The notes beneath the pieces are model-generated. The model ran no database searches. It was given only the letters and a program-made list of their open reading frames with translations, and was not told the DNA's origin. DNA of 64,000 nt from contig JAKOZT010000044.1 in the NCBI GenBank assembly GCA_029779845.1, positions 41,862 to 105,861 on the forward strand. The letters are read 5' to 3'. A program made the position numbers and the translations under genes. This document shows, in pieces, positions 36,493-43,770 of the stretch. This DNA comes from Pseudomonadota bacterium (GTDB taxonomy: Bacteria > Pseudomonadota > Gammaproteobacteria > Burkholderiales > Burkholderiaceae_C). Position 1 is the first letter of the stretch. Every line of letters starts with the position of its first letter.

Positions 36493-37661
36493 GCGACGGC
36501 GATCTCCGCATCGTCGAGGTAGCAGCCCGGGTCGGCGGCCCAGGCGTCGCCGGTCACCTGCTGGGCGCGCGTGCGCGTGTTGCCGCCGCAGATGTCGAAG
36601 TGGCTGCACTGCGCGCAGCGCCCGCCGACGGGGCGCGGCTTCATCTTCAGGCCGCGCATCAGCGCGTCGGAGGTGTCCATCCAGATCTCCGAGAAGGGCC
36701 GCTCGCGCACGCTGCCCAGGCTGTGGTGCCACCACATCGTGTCGGGGTGCACCACGCCGAGGTTGTCGATGTTGGCCACGTTGACGCCCGAGGCGTTGCC
36801 GCCCCAGGCGACGAGCCGCTCGCGCAGCGGCGCTTCCCAGCGCGGGAAGCGCTCGCGCACCCACTGCAGCAGCCAGGCGCCGTCGGCGTCGTTGTTGCCG
36901 GTGACGAAATCCTGCTCGCTGCCGGCGCATGCCGCCTTCCAGGCCGCGTCGTAGAGCACGTCGAGCGCGACGCGCGTGGTCTCGAAGTGCGCGTCGCGCG
37001 CGCGGTGGATGTTCCCGCGGCCGGCGTAGTTCAGGTGCGAGAAGTAGAACTTGTCGATGCGCTCGGCGCGCATCAGGCGCAGCAGCGGCAGCAGGTCGTG
37101 CGCGTTCATCGCCGTCATCGTGTAGCGCATGCCGACCTTGACGCCGCGGTCGCGCAGCATGCGCAGCGCCGCCAGGCTCTTGTCGAACGCGCCTTCCATG
37201 CGGCGGAACTTGTCGTGCGTCGCGCCGATGCCGTCCAGGCTGATGCCGACGTAGTCGAAGCCCATCGCGGCGATGCGGTCGGCCAGCGACGCGTCGATCA
37301 GCGTGCCGTTGGTCGACAGGCCGACGTAGAACCTCATCGCCTTGGCGCGCGCCGCGATCTCGAAGATGTCGGGGCGCATCAGCGGCTCGCCGCCGGAGAG
37401 GATCAGCACCGGCACCCGGAAGGCCTTCAGGTCGTCCATCACCGCGAAGACCTCGCTCGTGCCGAGTTCGCCGCTGTACTGGTGGTCGGCCGAGATCGAG
37501 TAGCAGTGCTTGCAGGTGAGATTGCAGCGGCGGATCAGGTTCCAGATCACGACCGGACCCGAGGGGCCGCCAGCCCCCCCGCCGCGCGTCGACGCGGCCG
37601 GATAGGCGCCGGTGGCCTCGGCCCGGGCCAGCTCGCGCATGTACTGGGAGACGCGGAACAT
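36489..37661 (-). CDS. nirJ: Radical SAM protein NirJ (haem d1 biosynthesis)
   Basis: NirJ replaces propionate side chains of the d1 precursor with oxo groups. The 390-aa protein has the radical SAM cluster C46-x3-C50-x2-C53 (RRCNLTCKHCYS), a GGEPL motif (LILSGGEPLMRPDI), and a C-terminal SPASM-type cysteine region (CAQCSHFDICGGNTRTRA and GCYLDD) for a second iron-sulfur cluster. Start at 37661 gives the usual NirJ N-terminus MFRVSQYM. It lies two bases after nirH and overlaps nirN. Confidence 0.93.
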   Translation of the reverse strand: MFRVSQYMRELARAEATGAYPAASTRGGGAGGPSGPVVIWNLIRRCNLTCKHCYSISADHQYSGELGTSEVFAVMDDLKAFRVPVLILSGGEPLMRPDIFEIAARAKAMRFYVGLSTNGTLIDASLADRIAAMGFDYVGISLDGIGATHDKFRRMEGAFDKSLAALRMLRDRGVKVGMRYTMTAMNAHDLLPLLRLMRAERIDKFYFSHLNYAGRGNIHRARDAHFETTRVALDVLYDAAWKAACAGSEQDFVTGNNDADGAWLLQWVRERFPRWEAPLRERLVAWGGNASGVNVANIDNLGVVHPDTMWWHHSLGSVRERPFSEIWMDTSDALMRGLKMKPRPVGGRCAQCSHFDICGGNTRTRAQQVTGDAWAADPGCYLDDAEIAVA

Positions 37662-37663
37662 GC

Positions 37664-38152
37664 TCAGCCCCCGGAAGCGCCCAGGCGCAGCCCGGTCTTC
37701 TTCAGGATCTCGCTGCTGTAGAGGATCTCGCCGCCGCGGCAGGCGTCGCCGAGCAGCGCGCGGATGCGCGCGGCCTGGCTCTCCACTTCCTCGCGCGAGC
37801 GGCCGTGCAGCATCGCGAACAGGTTGTAGGGCCACAGCGGCAGCTCGCGCGGGCGCCGGTAGCAGTGGCTGACGCCGGGCAGCGCGCCGACCTGCGCGCC
37901 GAGTTCGTCGACGCGCGCGTCGGCGACGTCCCACACCGTCATGCCGTTGGCGGTGTAGCCGAGGCGGTAGTGGTTGGGCACCGCGCCGATGCGGCGGATC
38001 AGGCCCTCGGCCAGCATCTGGCCGAGCCGCTCGCGCACCCGCTCGCCGCTGACGCCGAGCATCGCGCCCACCGCCTCGTAGGGCCGCGCCACCAGCGGCA
38101 GGCCGGACTGCGTGGCGGCGATCAGCTCGCGGTCGAACTCAGACAGCGCCAT
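37664..38152 (-). CDS. nirH: NirH-type sirohaem decarboxylase subunit
   Basis: The NirD/L/G/H proteins together decarboxylate sirohaem to didecarboxysirohaem. They have an AsnC/Lrp-like fold but are not regulators here. The 162-aa protein has the family pattern: helix-turn-helix remnant (DRELIAATQSGLPLVARPYEAVGAMLGVSGERVRERLGQML), RRIGAVPNHYRLGYTANGMTVWDV, VSHCYRRPRELPLWPYNLFAMLHG and KKTGLRL. Assignment as NirH rests on gene order (last before nirJ). Its start overlaps nirG by 14 bp. Confidence 0.85.
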   Translation of the reverse strand: MALSEFDRELIAATQSGLPLVARPYEAVGAMLGVSGERVRERLGQMLAEGLIRRIGAVPNHYRLGYTANGMTVWDVADARVDELGAQVGALPGVSHCYRRPRELPLWPYNLFAMLHGRSREEVESQAARIRALLGDACRGGEILYSSEILKKTGLRLGASGG

Positions 38153-38633
38153 GACGGTCCTCCCGCGCCGCGCCCGCCGGCAGGCGCAGCTCGACGAAGT
38201 ACTCGCGCTCCTTCGGGAAGGCGTGCACCTTCAGGCCCGCGGCGGCCTCGATGCGCGCCAGCGCGGCGAAGGCGGCCTCGCGCGTCTCGCTGGCCACCAC
38301 GAACCACATGTTCAGGCGGTGCTCGCGGCGGTAGTTGTGCGCCACCTCGGGGAAGGCGTTGACGATCGCCGCGACGCGCTCGAAGTCGGCTTGCGGCACC
38401 TCCAGCGCGGCGAGCACGAACAAGCCGCCGGCGCGCTCGATCTGGAACAGGGGGCCGAAGCGCGTCAGCGTGCCGCGCGCGAGCAGCTGGCGCAGCCGCT
38501 CGATCACCGCGTCTTCCGACAGGCCCAGCTCCGCGCCCACGTCGGCGAACGGCCGCTCGGTGAGCGGCAGCGCGCCGTGCAGGCGGTCGATCAGCAGCCG
38601 GTCGATGCGGTCGGGTTGCTCAGGCGTGGTCAT
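38139..38633 (-). CDS. nirG: NirG-type sirohaem decarboxylase subunit
   Basis: A 164-aa AsnC/Lrp-fold protein of the haem d1 pathway: DRLLIDRLHGALPLTERPFADVGAELGLSEDAVIERLRQLLARGTLTRFGPLF, then VAHNYRREHRLNMWFVVAS and LPAGAAR. RREHRLNMWFV is typical of the NirG/NirD half, whereas the neighbouring NirH-type protein has YRRPRELPLWPYN. It overlaps the stop of nirDL (ATGA) and the nirH start, so translation is coupled. Which of NirD, L, G or H it most resembles was judged by order. Confidence 0.85.
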   Translation of the reverse strand: MTTPEQPDRIDRLLIDRLHGALPLTERPFADVGAELGLSEDAVIERLRQLLARGTLTRFGPLFQIERAGGLFVLAALEVPQADFERVAAIVNAFPEVAHNYRREHRLNMWFVVASETREAAFAALARIEAAAGLKVHAFPKEREYFVELRLPAGAAREDRHGAV

Positions 38634-39685
38634 GACTGCCCCTCGGCTGTCGGGTACGCCAGCCGGTCCCCCGAGGGGATGCGGGCCGGCTTGGGAGCGG
38701 CCCGGCGCTCGGCCCGCTCGTGTCGAACCTCCTGCCGGAAGTAGCTGCCGCCGCGCTGCTTGAAGCGGCGCACGCTGAACAGCACCTGCTGCGGCGCGTC
38801 GGCGAGGCCCGCGTTGCGCGCCGCGGCGGCGATGGTCGCGCGCACCGCGTCGCGCTCGCGCCCGTGCACCATGCAATAGAGATTGAACGGCCAGCCCTCG
38901 GCGCGTGCGCGCCGGTAGCACAGCGTCACGCCCGGCTGCGCGGCGAGCGCGGCGCCGCGCGCGTCGACCTCGTCGTCGGGCACGTCGAACACCGTCATCG
39001 CGTTGCGGTCGAAGCCGAGTTCGTGATGGCGAACGACGACGCCGAAGCGGCGCAGCGTGCCGCGGTCGAGCCAGCGCGCGAGGGTGGCGAGCAGGTCGTC
39101 TTCGGCGATGCCGAGCTGCCCGGCCCACACCGCGTAGGGCCGTGCGACGAGGGGCAGGCCTTCTTCGACCCGCGCCGCGAGCGGCCGCTCGGCTTCCGCC
39201 ACCGGCGGCACGATGCGATCGGCGCGCGCCGGCTCGTGGGCGGCCAGGCCGCGCAGGTCGAAGCCGAGGTCGATGCGGTAGACCTTTTGCATCGGCAGGC
39301 GCAGCGTCGCGAGGCCGGTGTGGCGTTCGAGCCGGTCCAGGCGTGCGTGCAGCGCCGCCGCATCCGGCCCGGTGATCACGAACCAGAGGTTGAAGCGGTG
39401 CTCGCGCTCGTAGTTGTGGTTCACGCCGGGCAGCGCGTCGACCTGCGCGGCGACAGCGTCGAGCCGTTCCGGCGGCACGGCCATCGCCACCAGCAGCGCC
39501 GCCCCGCCCGCGCCGGCGGCCCACACGCCGCCGATGCGGCTGAGCGAGCAGTCGGCGCGCGCGGCCTGGAAGCCGGCGATCACCGCGTCTTCATCCGTGC
39601 CCAGCGCCGCGCCGATGCACGCGAACGGCCGCGGCTGCAACGGAAAGCCGTGCTGCCAGCGGTTCAGCAAGTCGAGGCGCTGCAT
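38630..39685 (-). CDS. nirDL: NirD-NirL fusion, sirohaem decarboxylase subunits
   Basis: A 351-aa protein with two tandem AsnC/Lrp-like units. Unit 1 (residues about 1-150) has LLNRWQHGFPLQPRPFACIGAALGTDEDAVI and VNHNYEREHRFNLWFVITG; unit 2 (about 175-325) has EEGLPLVARPYAVWAGQLGIAEDDLL, FGVVVRHHELGFDRNAMTVFDV and YRRARAEGWPFNLYCMVHG. The fusion of NirD and NirL is known from other denitrifiers. A charged tail (RHERAERRAAPKPAR) follows. It starts two bases after nirF. Confidence 0.9.
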   Translation of the reverse strand: MQRLDLLNRWQHGFPLQPRPFACIGAALGTDEDAVIAGFQAARADCSLSRIGGVWAAGAGGAALLVAMAVPPERLDAVAAQVDALPGVNHNYEREHRFNLWFVITGPDAAALHARLDRLERHTGLATLRLPMQKVYRIDLGFDLRGLAAHEPARADRIVPPVAEAERPLAARVEEGLPLVARPYAVWAGQLGIAEDDLLATLARWLDRGTLRRFGVVVRHHELGFDRNAMTVFDVPDDEVDARGAALAAQPGVTLCYRRARAEGWPFNLYCMVHGRERDAVRATIAAAARNAGLADAPQQVLFSVRRFKQRGGSYFRQEVRHERAERRAAPKPARIPSGDRLAYPTAEGQS

Positions 39686-39687
39686 GC

Positions 39688-40857
39688 TCAGAACCCCATG
39701 CGCGCCGCGCGGCTGGTGAAGAAGATGCCGCTGGGCGAGGGCAGGTCGAGCGTGGTCAGCGGCGCGAACGAATCCGTGTCGTAGACCGACACCCGGTTCG
39801 CATCGCGCGAGCTGATCCACACCGCCTCGCCGCGCGGCGTGAACTCCATGTGCAGCACCGCCTTGCCGGGCTCCAGCGTCCTGACGATCCGGCGCGTCAC
39901 GGTGTCGATCACCTGCACGCGGTCGTAGTCGGGCACCGCGAAGTTGACCCACACCTGGCGTCCGTCCGGCCGCGCCATCACGAACACCGGCTGGCCGGCG
40001 ACGGGGATGCGCGCCACCTCGGCCCAGCTGTCGGTGTCGACCACCAGCACCTCGTGGCGGCCGATCGCGGGCAGGTACGCATGCCGTCCGGCCACCGCCC
40101 AGCCGCGCAGGTGCGGCATCTTGTAGACCGGCAGCGCCTGCTCGCCACGGCCGTAGCCGGAGAGGATGCGGCGCGCCTGGGGCTTGTCGGCCCACAGGTC
40201 GACGAGCGCCAGGCCGTCCTCGCCGAACAGCCCGGCGATGTAGTGGCGGCCGTCGGGCGTGACCAGCGCGTCGTAGGGCTGGCGGCCGATGCCTTCGAGC
40301 CTGGTCACGCGCGGCGCGCCGGCCTGCGACAGATCCGCGATCCAGATCGCGTCGGCATCGAACAGGCTGAAGGCGAAGCGCCGGCCCGGCAGATCGACGA
40401 GGCCGACCACGCGCGAGAGCTTGCCCGGCGCGTACTCGGCCGGGATGTCGGCGACGAGCGCGAGCGTCTTCGCATCGAACACCTTCACGCCGCCGGGCGT
40501 GTAGTTCTGCGCCGCCACCAGCGTGCCGTCGGCCGAGATCGCGCCGCCGATCGAGTTGCCGGCCTGCATCACGCGCGCCTCGATGCGGCGCGCGAGCAGG
40601 TTCACGCGCGTCAGCGCGCCGTCGCGGCCGAACACGTAGGCCAGCGCGCCGTCGCGCGAGAACACCACCGAGGCGTGCGACAAGTCGCCCAGACCGGGCA
40701 CCTCGGCGAGCACGCGGCGCTCGGTCGTATCGACGATCGCGACGGTGCCGGCGGCACGCTCGATCACCACGCCGAGGTCGCCGCTGCCCTTGAGCGGCGG
40801 GTTCTGCGTGCAGCCCGCCAGCAGCGCAGCGAACGCGAAGCCAAGCAGCCGCTTCAT
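39688..40857 (-). CDS. nirF: NirF, d1-precursor-binding protein
   Basis: NirF binds a haem d1 precursor and is essential for d1 formation. The 389-aa protein begins with a lipoprotein signal (FAALLAGC, Cys16), so it is anchored in the periplasm, and continues as an eight-bladed d1-like propeller without a cytochrome domain (GDLGVVIERAAGTVAIVDTTERRVLAEVPGLGDLSHASVVFSRDG, YDALVTPDGRHYIAGLFGEDGLALVDLW, MEFTPRGEAVWISSRDANRVSVYDT). The ATG overlaps the nirC stop (ATGA). Confidence 0.94.
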   Translation of the reverse strand: MKRLLGFAFAALLAGCTQNPPLKGSGDLGVVIERAAGTVAIVDTTERRVLAEVPGLGDLSHASVVFSRDGALAYVFGRDGALTRVNLLARRIEARVMQAGNSIGGAISADGTLVAAQNYTPGGVKVFDAKTLALVADIPAEYAPGKLSRVVGLVDLPGRRFAFSLFDADAIWIADLSQAGAPRVTRLEGIGRQPYDALVTPDGRHYIAGLFGEDGLALVDLWADKPQARRILSGYGRGEQALPVYKMPHLRGWAVAGRHAYLPAIGRHEVLVVDTDSWAEVARIPVAGQPVFVMARPDGRQVWVNFAVPDYDRVQVIDTVTRRIVRTLEPGKAVLHMEFTPRGEAVWISSRDANRVSVYDTDSFAPLTTLDLPSPSGIFFTSRAARMGF

Positions 40858-41192
40858 CGCACTTCCTCCGGGAAGCCGGCCTGCAGCCGCTGCGCGATCC
40901 ACTGCGCTTCGCTCTCGCTGAGCATCGCCTGCCAGCCCGGCATCGGCGTGCCGGGGCGGCCGCGGTAGATCACCGCCGTCAGCGAGTCGAGCGGCCGGTC
41001 GGCGAGCGCCTGGGCGGTCAGCGCCGGGCCCAGGCCGCCGGTCAGGCGCATGCCGTGGCAGGAGCCGCAGTCCTGCCGCACCATGCGCACCAGCGCGCGG
41101 CTGCGCTGCGCGTCGGGCGCGGGCGCTTCATCGGCGGCGGCGGGCAGCGCCAGCGCGGCGCCCAGCGCGAGGAAAAAGGCATCGCATCTCAT
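40854..41192 (-). CDS. nirC: NirC, small periplasmic cytochrome c
   Basis: A 112-aa mono-haem c-type cytochrome with signal peptide (cleavage near AAADE) and haem site C42-G-S-C45-H46; a GTPMPGW segment probably supplies the axial methionine. NirC is proposed to feed electrons to NirS or NirN. A longer frame starts at a TTG inside the Dnr box at 41243 (LNWFK) and should not be used. The ATG at 41192 lacks a clear Shine-Dalgarno sequence and lies only 45 bp from the box centre, so a very short leader is likely. Confidence 0.9.
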   Translation of the reverse strand: MRCDAFFLALGAALALPAAADEAPAPDAQRSRALVRMVRQDCGSCHGMRLTGGLGPALTAQALADRPLDSLTAVIYRGRPGTPMPGWQAMLSESEAQWIAQRLQAGFPEEVR

Positions 41193-41229
41193 GTCGATCG
41201 CATGGTCGGCCGCCCCCGCCGTGGCGTCC

Positions 41230-41243
41230 TTGAACCAGTTCAA
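41230..41243 (-). promoter_or_regulatory. Dnr box before nirC
   Basis: CTTGAACCAGTTCAAG (41229-41244) is a perfect palindrome identical to the site before ctaA. It lies between the d1-like gene and nirC and could start a second nir transcript (nirC to nirN). A single FNR half site (ATCAA, 41270-41274) is nearby. Confidence 0.65.
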
Positions 41244-41276
41244 GCCAGGGCCGCGCGCACCGGACTTAAATCAAGA

Positions 41277-41897
41277 TCAGCAGCGGCCGGTGATCGGCAG
41301 GCAGTGCGGCCGCGCGCCGGCGGCATCGGGCAGCCAGGCGACGCCGGCGGCTTCGTCGATGACCGGCGGCGCGCCGGGCAGCGCGCCGCCGGGCCAGGGC
41401 CAGCGCGCGGCGATGCGGCGCGCATCGAGGTTCCAGCCCTGCAGCAGCGGCGCGCCGCCGGCCGTCGGCCGCGCGATCACGACCACCAGCAGCGTGCCGG
41501 CGGCATCGGCGGCCCAGGCCTGCACGGGGCCGGCCAGCACGATGCGGCGGCGGTGCAGGAAGCCCGGCTCGGGAACACCCTCGCCCATGCGGAAGTCGTG
41601 CACCAGGCCGTCGTAGCGGTCTTCGGCATGCGGGTCGAGCGAGACTTCCCACAGCTCGGGCAGTTCGGCGGGCGCGACCAGCAACGATTGCCGCGCCGGC
41701 CAGTGCAGCCGTTGCACCGGGCCCGTGGCGGGCAGCGGCCAGCGGCGCAGCGGCGCGCCGTCGCGCGAGCGGATCACCAACTGGCGGGTTGCGCCTTCTT
41801 CGATCGCTGCGCTGCGGCCCTCGGGCAGCGCCAGCGTTTGCGCCTGCGTCCACGCCGCCGCGCATGCCAGCGCGAGCGCGGCCAGGGTTCTCTTCAG
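41277..41897 (-). CDS. Small d1-domain-like periplasmic protein, probable CTG start
   Basis: The frame encodes a secreted protein (signal peptide KRTLAALALACAAAWTQAQ) of about 206 aa with beta-propeller features resembling NirN/NirS d1 domains: ELPELWEVSLDPHAEDRYDGLVHDF and VPEPGFLHRRRIVLAGPVQAWA. It is only half the length of a d1 propeller. No ATG, GTG or TTG precedes the signal peptide; the only codon there is CTG at 41897, overlapping the cupredoxin stop as CTGA, just as its neighbours overlap as ATGA or GTGA. A role in d1 handling is inferred from context. Confidence 0.65.
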   Translation of the reverse strand: MKRTLAALALACAAAWTQAQTLALPEGRSAAIEEGATRQLVIRSRDGAPLRRWPLPATGPVQRLHWPARQSLLVAPAELPELWEVSLDPHAEDRYDGLVHDFRMGEGVPEPGFLHRRRIVLAGPVQAWAADAAGTLLVVVIARPTAGGAPLLQGWNLDARRIAARWPWPGGALPGAPPVIDEAAGVAWLPDAAGARPHCLPITGRC

Positions 41898-42223
41898 GGC
41901 AGCACCTCGACCACCCCGCTCATCTCGGGGTGCGGGCCGCAGATGTAGGCGTAGCGGCCCGGCTTGTCGAAGCGGCGCTGCCATTGTTCGCCGGGGAACA
42001 GGCGCTCGCTTTCGAGCCCGCCTTCGCCCTTGAACAGCACCGAGTGCGAGGTGCGCTTCTCGTCGTTGACCCAGCGCACCGTCGCGCCGGCCTTGACCGT
42101 CAGCGCGGCCGGCTCGAAGCGCATCTCGCGGATGCTGACCGTCGCGGCCTCGTCGGCGCCATGCGCCGCCGCGCCGGCCGCCAGGGCGGCGGCCAGCAGC
42201 AGCGCGCGTCGCCTCAGGCTCAC
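41894..42223 (-). CDS. Type 1 copper protein (cupredoxin)
   Basis: A 109-aa periplasmic cupredoxin with signal peptide (LLLAAALAAGAAAHGA). Type 1 copper ligands are visible: His60 (RTSHSVLF), Cys95, His98 and Met101 (YAYICGPHPEMSG). Such plastocyanin/amicyanin-like proteins shuttle electrons and could donate to NirS in place of azurin or cytochrome c551. The GTG start at 42223 overlaps the stop of the preceding haem-c gene (GTGA); no ATG exists near it. Confidence 0.85.
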   Translation of the reverse strand: MSLRRRALLLAAALAAGAAAHGADEAATVSIREMRFEPAALTVKAGATVRWVNDEKRTSHSVLFKGEGGLESERLFPGEQWQRRFDKPGRYAYICGPHPEMSGVVEVLP

Positions 42224-43101
42224 TGCTTTGCGGCAGTGATGTCGGCCTTGGCGTCGATCCCGAGCGTGTAGCCCAGCGACACCTGGTGGAAGCGCCCGGC
42301 GGTGTGGTCGTCGTGGATCGCGAAGCCGAAGTTGACGACCTTGCCCGGCGCCAGCGCGATGTCGCCCTCGCCCCCGCCGGCGAGCTTGCGGGTGAACACC
42401 ACCACCCACTCGTCGCCCTTCTTCTCGCCCTTGGCGTCGACCAGGCCCTTGCCGCCTTCCATCACGCGCTTGTCGGCGACGTAGCCGTCGAACTTGCCGC
42501 CCTTGCTGGTCCACTGCATCAGGTCGTAGAACTTGCCGGAGGCGAGGCTGCCGTCCTTGACGTACTTGGTCTTCTTGTCGTCCTTGGCCTCGGGCATGGT
42601 GCGCGCGTCGCCGTGGCAGGTTTCCCAGCAGCCCGACAGGTTGGCGCGTTCGACCTTGTTGTCCTCCAGCATGAAGGCCAGCTTGACGGCGTTGTCCTTG
42701 TCCATCTTCTCGGCGGCGCCGCCGGCCGGCTGCTTCCAGGCGAAGCGCAGGTACAGGTTGGTGCCGTCGTTGGCGGCCTGCACGCTGACCGGGATGCTGC
42801 CGGCCTTGCCGGCGATCGGCTTGGGCTCGTTCTTCTGGCCGCTGGCCATCTTCTTGCCCATGTCGGCCGCCTCGTCGTGGTGGCAGCTGGCGCAGGACTC
42901 ACCCTTCTTCAGCGCGCGCGCGCCGCCGTGCTCGGTGCCCTTGGTCACCCACTCGATCGGCGACGCGCCCGGATAGAACACCGTGATGGTCTTGGCCGGC
43001 ACCTTGCCCCAGTCGGGCGCGGCGACGGCGCCGCCGGCGCCCAGCGCCAGGATGGCGGCGGCGGCGAGGCTGCGGTAGGCGGGATGGATCGTGTACTTCA
43101 T
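42220..43101 (-). CDS. Periplasmic cytochrome with ethylbenzene-dehydrogenase-type haem domain
   Basis: The 293-aa protein has a signal peptide (cleavage near AVAAPD), a c-type haem site C70-A-S-C73-H74 and a second, atypical C158-W-E-T-C162-H163 motif with three residues between cysteines. The remaining fold (VSVQAANDGTNLYLRFAWKQ, VKLAFMLEDN, NFGFAIHDDHTAGRFHQVSLGYTLG) resembles the haem-binding gamma-subunit domain of ethylbenzene dehydrogenase-type enzymes. Members occur in nir clusters of betaproteobacteria as electron carriers. ATGA overlap with nirT shows coupling. Confidence 0.8.
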   Translation of the reverse strand: MKYTIHPAYRSLAAAAILALGAGGAVAAPDWGKVPAKTITVFYPGASPIEWVTKGTEHGGARALKKGESCASCHHDEAADMGKKMASGQKNEPKPIAGKAGSIPVSVQAANDGTNLYLRFAWKQPAGGAAEKMDKDNAVKLAFMLEDNKVERANLSGCWETCHGDARTMPEAKDDKKTKYVKDGSLASGKFYDLMQWTSKGGKFDGYVADKRVMEGGKGLVDAKGEKKGDEWVVVFTRKLAGGGEGDIALAPGKVVNFGFAIHDDHTAGRFHQVSLGYTLGIDAKADITAAKQ

Positions 43102-43709
43102 TCGTCCTCTTCCTTCATGCCTTGCGGCTTGTGGTGGGCGATGCCCTTGTGGCAATCGATGCAGGTGTCGTTGTTCTTCTGCGCCAGCTCGTGCGACTTG
43201 CGCGCGCGCGGCTTCTGCGCCTCGGCGTTCATCGACTTGAAGTTGTGGCAGTTGCGGCACTCCAGCGAGTCGTTGGCCTTCATGCGCGCCCATTCGCGCT
43301 CGGCCAGGTGCAGCCGCTTGGCCTCGAACTTCTCGCGCGTGTCGATGCTGCCGGTGAGCTTGCCCCACACTTCGCGCGACGCCTGGATCTTGCGGATCAT
43401 CTTCGGCCCCCACTCCTTCGGCACGTGGCAGTCGGGGCAGGTGGCGCGCACGCCGGTGCGGTTGGTGTAGTGGATGGTGTTCTCGGAATATTCCTTGTAG
43501 ACGTTGTCGCGCATCTCGTGGCAGCCGATGCAGAACGCCTCCTTGTTGGTCGCCTCCACGGCGGTGTTGAAGCCGCCCCACAGCACGACGCCGGCGAGGA
43601 TGCCGATGCCGAGCAGGCCGATGAAGGGCAGGCGGCTCGGCTGGCGCAAGCGCGCCCAGCTTCGCTTGAACCACCCTGGCCGGGCAGCGGATTGTTCGTC
43701 GGTGGCCAC
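43098..43709 (-). CDS. nirT: NirT/NapC-type tetrahaem cytochrome c, quinol dehydrogenase
   Basis: NapC/NirT proteins take electrons from the quinol pool and pass them to periplasmic reductases. The 203-aa protein has a single N-terminal membrane anchor (residues 27-46) and four CxxCH sites: C60-IG-C63, C91-PD-C94, C151-RN-C154 and C183-ID-C186. Gene order nirS-nirT matches known nirST operons, so it probably feeds NirS. It lies 61 bp after nirS beyond a hairpin and overlaps the next gene (ATGA). Confidence 0.94.
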   Translation of the reverse strand: MATDEQSAARPGWFKRSWARLRQPSRLPFIGLLGIGILAGVVLWGGFNTAVEATNKEAFCIGCHEMRDNVYKEYSENTIHYTNRTGVRATCPDCHVPKEWGPKMIRKIQASREVWGKLTGSIDTREKFEAKRLHLAEREWARMKANDSLECRNCHNFKSMNAEAQKPRARKSHELAQKNNDTCIDCHKGIAHHKPQGMKEEDE

Positions 43710-43728
43710 GTTGAAACTCCTTGCGACG

Positions 43729-43754
43729 CGGCCGGGCGGCGAACCACCCGGCCG
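43729..43754 (-). promoter_or_regulatory. Stem-loop between nirS and nirT
   Basis: CGGCCGGGCGG (43729-43739) and CCACCCGGCCG (43744-43754) pair with one mismatch around a CGAA loop. No T-run follows in the leftward direction. Its place after a highly expressed gene suggests mRNA stabilisation or partial attenuation. Confidence 0.5.
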
Positions 43755-43770
43755 TGCGTTGCGGCAGCGA

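Noticed and set aside
37664..39685. nirH, nirG and nirDL as Lrp/AsnC transcription regulators
   Set aside because: They have AsnC-like folds but the motifs, tandem fusion and position among haem d1 genes identify sirohaem decarboxylase subunits.
41193..41243. Extra 17-residue N-terminus for nirC starting with LNWFK
   Set aside because: It begins on the TTG of the Dnr palindrome and precedes the signal peptide; the ATG at 41192 fits.
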